From positions 62,001 through 126,000 of the forward strand of contig CAKSTL010000008.1 of NCBI GenBank assembly GCA_934500875.1: DNA of 64,000 nucleotides, in the 5' to 3' direction. Numbering within the stretch: position 1 is the first letter of the stretch; each line of letters opens with the position of its first letter. The notes under the pieces are model-generated. The model was not told where the DNA came from, searched no databases, and saw nothing but the letters and a program-made list of their open reading frames with translations. Both the position numbers and the translations under genes were made by a program. This document shows positions 59,858 to 64,000 of the stretch, piece after piece. The stretch is from an uncultured Clostridia bacterium. Lineage in GTDB: Bacteria > Bacillota > Clostridia > UMGS1810.

Positions 59858-61122
59858 ATGAAAAAATATGACCTTATCGTGACAGGCGGAGGGTTTTCGG
59901 GATGTGCGGCAGCGCTTGCGGCGGCTGAAGGCAGAATGAAGGTGCTTTTGGCGGAAAAATCAAATGCGCTCGGCGGTGCGGCGAACATTTGCCTTGTAAA
60001 TCCGTATATGAAATATTACACAAAGATAAACTCAAAAAGGGTTGATTTAAGCGCCGGAATTTTTAAAAAAATTAATGGCGAGCTTGAAAAATACGGTGCG
60101 TTTTTTGAAGGAAAAAGAGCAGACGAAACAGGCACTTTTGACGAAGAAATTCTTAAACTTGTTTTGAACCGTATGCTGATAAAAAGTGGATTGATATTTT
60201 ATTTCACGCTCTTTTTGTCGGCTCAGACACCGAAAACGGAAAAATAAAATCGGTAAACCTTGCGACAAAATCGGGAATTATGACGTTTTATGCGGACAGG
60301 TTTATTGACGCAACCGGCGACGGCGATTTGGCATATTCGGCAGGCTGCGCCATGCGCCTGGGACGCTTAAAGGATTCGCTTTGTCAGCCTATGACGTTGT
60401 GCTTTCGTATGGGTAATGTTGACACCGAAAAATGGAAATCCGAAGGAAAGAGAGCAAACGAGCTTTACAAAAAATACCGTGACGAGGGCAGAATTAAAAA
60501 TGTAAGAGAAGATATTTTATCCTTTATTAATGTCACGCCCGGGGTGCTGCATTTTAATTCAACAAGAATAGTAAAGCTTGACCCGACAAATGTTTTTGAC
60601 GTTACAAAGGCTGAGATTGAGGCACGGGAACAGGTTTTTGAGCTTGCAAATTTTTTGAAGGACAATTTTTCGGCATTTAAAAATGCGCATATAATATCCA
60701 CCGCAGCGCAGATTGGCATACGTGAGAGCCGTATGCTGAGCGGAGAGTATGTGCTTACAAAGGGCGATATTGTTTCGTGCAGGCGTTTTGAAGATTCGAT
60801 TGCGCTCGGAAATTACGACATTGACATTCACAATCCCGAGGGCAGCGGAACAAGCCATTATTTTTTTAAAGACGGCGAATTTTACACAATTCCTTACAGG
60901 TGTCTTGTGCCGAAGGAGATTAAAAATCTTCTTGTTGCGGGAAGGTGCATCTCGGCAGACCACGAGGCGCAGACATCTGTAAGAATTATGCCGACAGTCT
61001 GCTGTCTGGGTGAGGCGGCAGGCAGTGCGGCGGCGCTTGCTTACAAATACAAAACCAATATGGCTGACGTTGACGTAAAGAAACTTCGCAAGCTTCTTTC
61101 GGGCAGCGGCGCAATGGTGTGA
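59858..61122 (+). pseudogene. FAD-dependent oxidoreductase with one frameshift
   Basis: The N-terminal frame from the ATG at 59858 (RBS GAGGGTG) has YDLIVTGGGFSGCAAALAAAEG and EKSNALGGAANICLVNP. Near 60190 it shifts, giving LIFYFTLFLS and a stop at 60247. In the next frame DILFHALFVGSDTENGKIKS leads straight into FIDATGDGDLAYSAGCAMRLG and the C-terminal NLLVAGRCISADHEAQTSVRIM. One missing A explains the break. It is the same family as the FAD gene at 49171. Probably inactive unless the shift is a sequencing error. Confidence 0.82.
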
Positions 61123-61270
61123 TTTATTTTTGTGCAGACGCATTGTAATACATAAAAGGCATTTCTTAAGATGCAATATAAGTATTAGACATATATAAAG
61201 TGCAGTGGTATAATTTATATATAAAACAGAGATTTATAAATAATTCTTTTGCAAAGGGATTTTGGTGGTT

Positions 61271-61620
61271 ATGAAAAAGATTACGCAAACCGCAGGAAAG
61301 GACGCACTCGGCGAATTTGCACCCGATTTTGCGCATTTTAATGACGATATTCTTTTCGGCGAAAACCGGAACGGCGAAGGCATTGACACAAAAACAAGGT
61401 GCATTATAACCGTTGTTTCGCTTATGTCACAGGAATAACCGATTTATCGTTAAAATATCACTTGCAGAATGTGAAAAACAACGGTGTGTCGCAAAAAGAA
61501 ATTTCCGCAGCGTGTATCAAAAGCCGCTGCGCAGTTTTATTTACGAATGCAATCACGGGAGCGATGTGTTCTTTGTTTCGGCAAAAGATGAAGCGATTGA
61601 TATGCTGACACGGCAATTTT
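61271..61620 (+). pseudogene. Carboxymuconolactone decarboxylase-like gene, broken
   Basis: The ATG frame at 61271 reads MKKITQTAGKDALGEFAPDF, AHFNDDILFGE and CIITVVSLMSQ, matching AhpD-like carboxymuconolactone decarboxylase proteins, and then stops at a TAA near 61436. The expected continuation ITDLSLKYHLQNVKNNGVSQ is in another frame (from about 61435), after which similarity is lost and the CxxC-type helix never appears. Weak RBS. It is a relic. Confidence 0.65.
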
Positions 61621-61934
61621 AATTTGCATAACGTGGAGCAGAATAATGTGCACAAGTTATTTATTCATAGTAAGTATTCTTCTTTAGGACAGCTTTGCCT
61701 TAAAAACGCATTTTTGCGTTTTATCAAGCGTAAAAATCTTATAACCCGACAGAATTGCTTGCTTTTTTGCGTCGAAATTTGTCAAAAATACAGTTTTTAA
61801 GGTGCAATTAAGTTTTGAATATTATAAAATCCTGTGAAGGCAGGGGAGCGGCAAATTCTTAAGCAATTCTTCCTCAGTTTTGCGCAACTGACCTTTCCGA
61901 TGCAGAGTTTTTTCATAAAGTTTTCCGTATGCGG
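61621..61934. other. Intergenic region before the methyltransferase operon
   Basis: About 310 bases without a gene. AAAACGCATTTTTGCGTTTT at about 61707-61727 is a terminator-like hairpin. No repeat copy, tRNA or riboswitch is recognised. Confidence 0.5.
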
Positions 61935-61963
61935 TTGATTATTTTTTGAAATTGTGTTACAAT
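61935..61963 (+). promoter_or_regulatory. Promoter of the methyltransferase operon
   Basis: TTGATT (61935-61940), a 17-base spacer and TACAAT (61958-61963) lie 30 bases before the TTG start. Confidence 0.65.
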
Positions 61964-61992
61964 AGTAGCATTATTGTGGGGAGGTGACTGCG

Positions 61993-63243
61993 TTGGACTG
62001 CTTTTCTGTTTTGAATTATCAGGGAAGTAAAAAGAATTTGCTTGAATTTATTCATCAGAATGCATCTTCTTACATTCGGGAAGGCTCTGCAATATTGGAT
62101 ATTTTTGCCGGAACGTGCAGCGTTGGGTACAGTTATAAAAGAGAATATCCCGTTTATGCAAATGACAGCGAGTTATACTCATATATAATTTCAACAGCTC
62201 TGCTCGGAACCTACAATGAGGATTGCTCAAAAATAACGGAACAAATAGAAGAATATTTTCAGATTAACATAAATAAATTTTCAAAAAATACAAAAGAAAA
62301 CCAATTAAGAGAGCAGGAATTATTGTCTGATTCCGAAAACATTTTACATTTGACCGATTATTATTCCAAACTGCCCACGGTTTGGAATAACGGTGTTCTT
62401 TTAAATGCCGAACATAAAAATTTTGAACTGTTTACCGTATATTATTCAAATTCATACTTCGGGTTAAAACAATCTATGGAAATTGATTCCTTAAGGTATG
62501 CTATAGAGAAATTCAAAAACACAAATTTATTCTTTCCGTTAATGACATCACTTTTCTTTGCAATGAAAGAGTGTGTTTTCTCGAAAGACGGTCATATGGC
62601 TCAGCCGCTGAGTTTTATCGGCAACAAATCCAAATTGTATAATGTCCGAAATAAATCTGTTTTTGATATTTTTAAAGAAAAATTCCGCAGCTTTTTTTCT
62701 GACGGATTTGTAAATTGCTCCAACGGCAACAAAACCTATAATATGGATTTTGAAAGCTTAATAAAACAGGAAGATATTATAAATGATGTCGGCTTTATAT
62801 ATGCAGACCCGCCTTACACCGATATGCAGTATTCCAGATACTATCATCTGCTGAATATAGCCGCAAAATACGATTATCCGCATCCGACCAAAATTTCGGG
62901 AAAATATACAAAGGGTTTATATACCGAAAACCGTTTTCAATCAAAATTGAGCGCTAAAAGCACGTGTTTAACGGCATTTAACAATCTTGTTGCGTTTGCG
63001 GGCAATTATAATAAAAATTTGGCTGTCAGCTTTGCGTATCCCGTAGATTTGGAAAATCAAAAGACTGACCGTTATGTAATGTCTGTTGAGGATATTAAAA
63101 ATTCTTGCATAAAAGAATTTGGCGTGAAAAATGTTGAATCGGCACAGCTTAATTATTCACATTCAAACAACAGAAACAAGGCTCAGAAAAAAGTAGTGGA
63201 ATATTTGATATTATGCAACGGAAACGGGCGGCGAATGTTATGA
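61993..63243 (+). CDS. Adenine-specific DNA methyltransferase (DPPY type)
   Basis: A protein of about 416 residues. QGSKKNLLEFI at the N-terminus and ILDIFAGTCSVGYSYKR (residues 35-50) form the S-adenosylmethionine site. Asp272-Pro-Pro-Tyr275 in YADPPYTDMQYSRYYH is the catalytic motif IV. This arrangement (short N-terminal helix, motif I, then a long helical target region before DPPY) fits stand-alone N6-adenine methylases. GGGGAGG sets a TTG start at 61993. The next gene begins at an ATGA overlap, so the two methylases form an operon and probably a modification unit of a restriction or defence system. Confidence 0.87.
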   Translation: MDCFSVLNYQGSKKNLLEFIHQNASSYIREGSAILDIFAGTCSVGYSYKREYPVYANDSELYSYIISTALLGTYNEDCSKITEQIEEYFQININKFSKNTKENQLREQELLSDSENILHLTDYYSKLPTVWNNGVLLNAEHKNFELFTVYYSNSYFGLKQSMEIDSLRYAIEKFKNTNLFFPLMTSLFFAMKECVFSKDGHMAQPLSFIGNKSKLYNVRNKSVFDIFKEKFRSFFSDGFVNCSNGNKTYNMDFESLIKQEDIINDVGFIYADPPYTDMQYSRYYHLLNIAAKYDYPHPTKISGKYTKGLYTENRFQSKLSAKSTCLTAFNNLVAFAGNYNKNLAVSFAYPVDLENQKTDRYVMSVEDIKNSCIKEFGVKNVESAQLNYSHSNNRNKAQKKVVEYLILCNGNGRRML

Positions 63244-64000
63244 AATTAATTGAAGAAGTAAAAAGAGAAATACACAATACAACAGCTTCAAATAAAAACC
63301 CTTTGTATAATTCGCACATATATTGGTCGCAAAAGCCATTTAATATTTGTGATATTCTGATTGACGCATTCAGCGAAGAGGGCGATGTTGTTTTTGACCC
63401 CTTTTTGGGTTCGGGCGTTACATTGTTGCAGGCTGTATCGGATGGGAAAAAAAGAAAAGCAATCGGCTGCGAAATAAACGAGGCGCCGCTTTTTATAGTT
63501 AATACTTTATTAAAAGATTATGATGCTCAAAAATACAAACAGGTGTCGCAGGAATTTCTTTCAAAGATAAGTAAACTTCAAAAATACTATTTTACAAAGT
63601 GTGAAAACTGCGGTTCAAACGGCATTATTACATCAGTTATTTTTGATAAAGCGCAGCGTGATGCCGAAATTAAAATCAAGAGTATTAAATATCGGTGCGG
63701 CTGCTCATCAAAGTGTACCAAAGAGCCGGACAAAGAAGATATCGGGTTAATTAATGCTGAGCGTAATGTAAGGAATATAAGCGACACACTGCTTATTGCC
63801 AACAGTAAATTGGCGGTGTATGAAAATCAGCATATAAGCCGGATTTTTACAAAAAGAAATTTTGCCGTGCTGGATGAAGTTGTCGGTATTATTGACAGTC
63901 TGCCGTATTATAACGATTTGTTCAAATACATATTAATGTCTGTTATACATTTGTGCAAGATAACGGATAAACACTCTAATTCTCAATGGCCGCTCTGGAT
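63240..64000 (+). CDS. Second DNA methyltransferase, N-terminal part
   Basis: Open to the window edge (253 complete codons seen). NSHIYWSQKPFNICDILIDAF leads into the motif VFDPFLGSGVTLLQAV (Asp53), the S-adenosylmethionine site of N6/N4 amino-methyltransferases of the DPFxGSG type. A zinc-ribbon-like insert follows (CENCG ... YRCGCSSKC), then a helical region. The ATG at 63240 overlaps the preceding TGA. The catalytic DPPY-like motif is not reached. Presence of a zinc ribbon and of a partner methylase suggests a two-methylase restriction or defence operon continuing to the right. Confidence 0.8.
   Translation, partial: MKLIEEVKREIHNTTASNKNPLYNSHIYWSQKPFNICDILIDAFSEEGDVVFDPFLGSGVTLLQAVSDGKKRKAIGCEINEAPLFIVNTLLKDYDAQKYKQVSQEFLSKISKLQKYYFTKCENCGSNGIITSVIFDKAQRDAEIKIKSIKYRCGCSSKCTKEPDKEDIGLINAERNVRNISDTLLIANSKLAVYENQHISRIFTKRNFAVLDEVVGIIDSLPYYNDLFKYILMSVIHLCKITDKHSNSQWPLW

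Noticed and set aside
1..64000. CRISPR arrays
   Set aside because: The only tandem repeats are the 21-base start duplication, the 201-base-spaced units and the TEKN linker; none has regular repeats with unique spacers.

Overview
The window looks like chromosome from an anaerobic, low-to-moderate G+C Firmicute of class Clostridia, probably a gut plant-fibre degrader. Supporting this are an infC-rpmI-rplT operon with an L20-type leader, a single-chain class II glycyl-tRNA synthetase, the dprA-topA-trmFO order, a NifS/NifU pair, a GerMN lipoprotein, an SLH surface protein, a glycyl-radical enzyme and many AraC-type regulators beside glycosidase genes. Species cannot be read from the sequence, and no G+C value was computed.

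Layout. (1) 1-12.9 kb is sugar catabolism: the end of fucO (lactaldehyde reductase), an amino-acid permease, rhaA with an AraC regulator, then a minus-strand block (enolase-superfamily dehydratase, cytosolic GH10, SDR dehydrogenase, a deleted second GH10, RraA-like protein) read divergently from another AraC gene. (2) 13-34.5 kb is mostly housekeeping: glyS, four tRNAs, an aldose epimerase, GerMN lipoprotein, a two-component system, iscSU, rnhA, trmFO, topA, dprA, an EF-G paralogue, argH, infC-rpmI-rplT, a SpoU methyltransferase and tRNA-Arg. These genes are intact. (3) 34.5-37.9 kb, directly after tRNA-Arg, is a small island of five genes resembling cargo of Clostridial integrative elements (one ArdA-like, one ribbon-helix-helix) with no integrase in view. 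(4) 38-50.3 kb holds a GH2 beta-galactosidase and an AraC regulator divergent from a tightly overlapped seven-gene operon: three Gfo/Idh/MocA proteins, a xylose-isomerase-like TIM barrel, a glycyl-radical activase, a glycyl-radical enzyme (GRE) and an FAD oxidoreductase. (5) 50.3-61.6 kb is an accessory zone with many broken genes (three AraC genes, a U32-like and a QueG-like gene, an FAD oxidoreductase, a carboxymuconolactone-decarboxylase-like gene), dispersed repeats, an intact SLH-transglutaminase protein and an intact GH4 enzyme with the CHEV alpha-galacturonidase motif. (6) 62-64 kb starts a two-methyltransferase operon cut by the window edge.

How it fits together. RhaA, FucO, GH4 alpha-galacturonidase and GH2 beta-galactosidase are what a bacterium would use on rhamnogalacturonan-type pectin. 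The GRE operon is the best candidate for an undescribed system. Its GRE has a C-terminal glycyl-radical loop and a Gly-Cys-Asn-Trp active-site loop, where the characterised GRE dehydratases have Cys-Val-Glu. Its first MocA protein lacks the usual Glu-Lys-Pro lysine. The operon is bracketed by two near-duplicate AraC genes. I infer an anaerobic route in which a sugar-like substrate is oxidised or isomerised and then cleaved by radical chemistry; the substrate is unknown.
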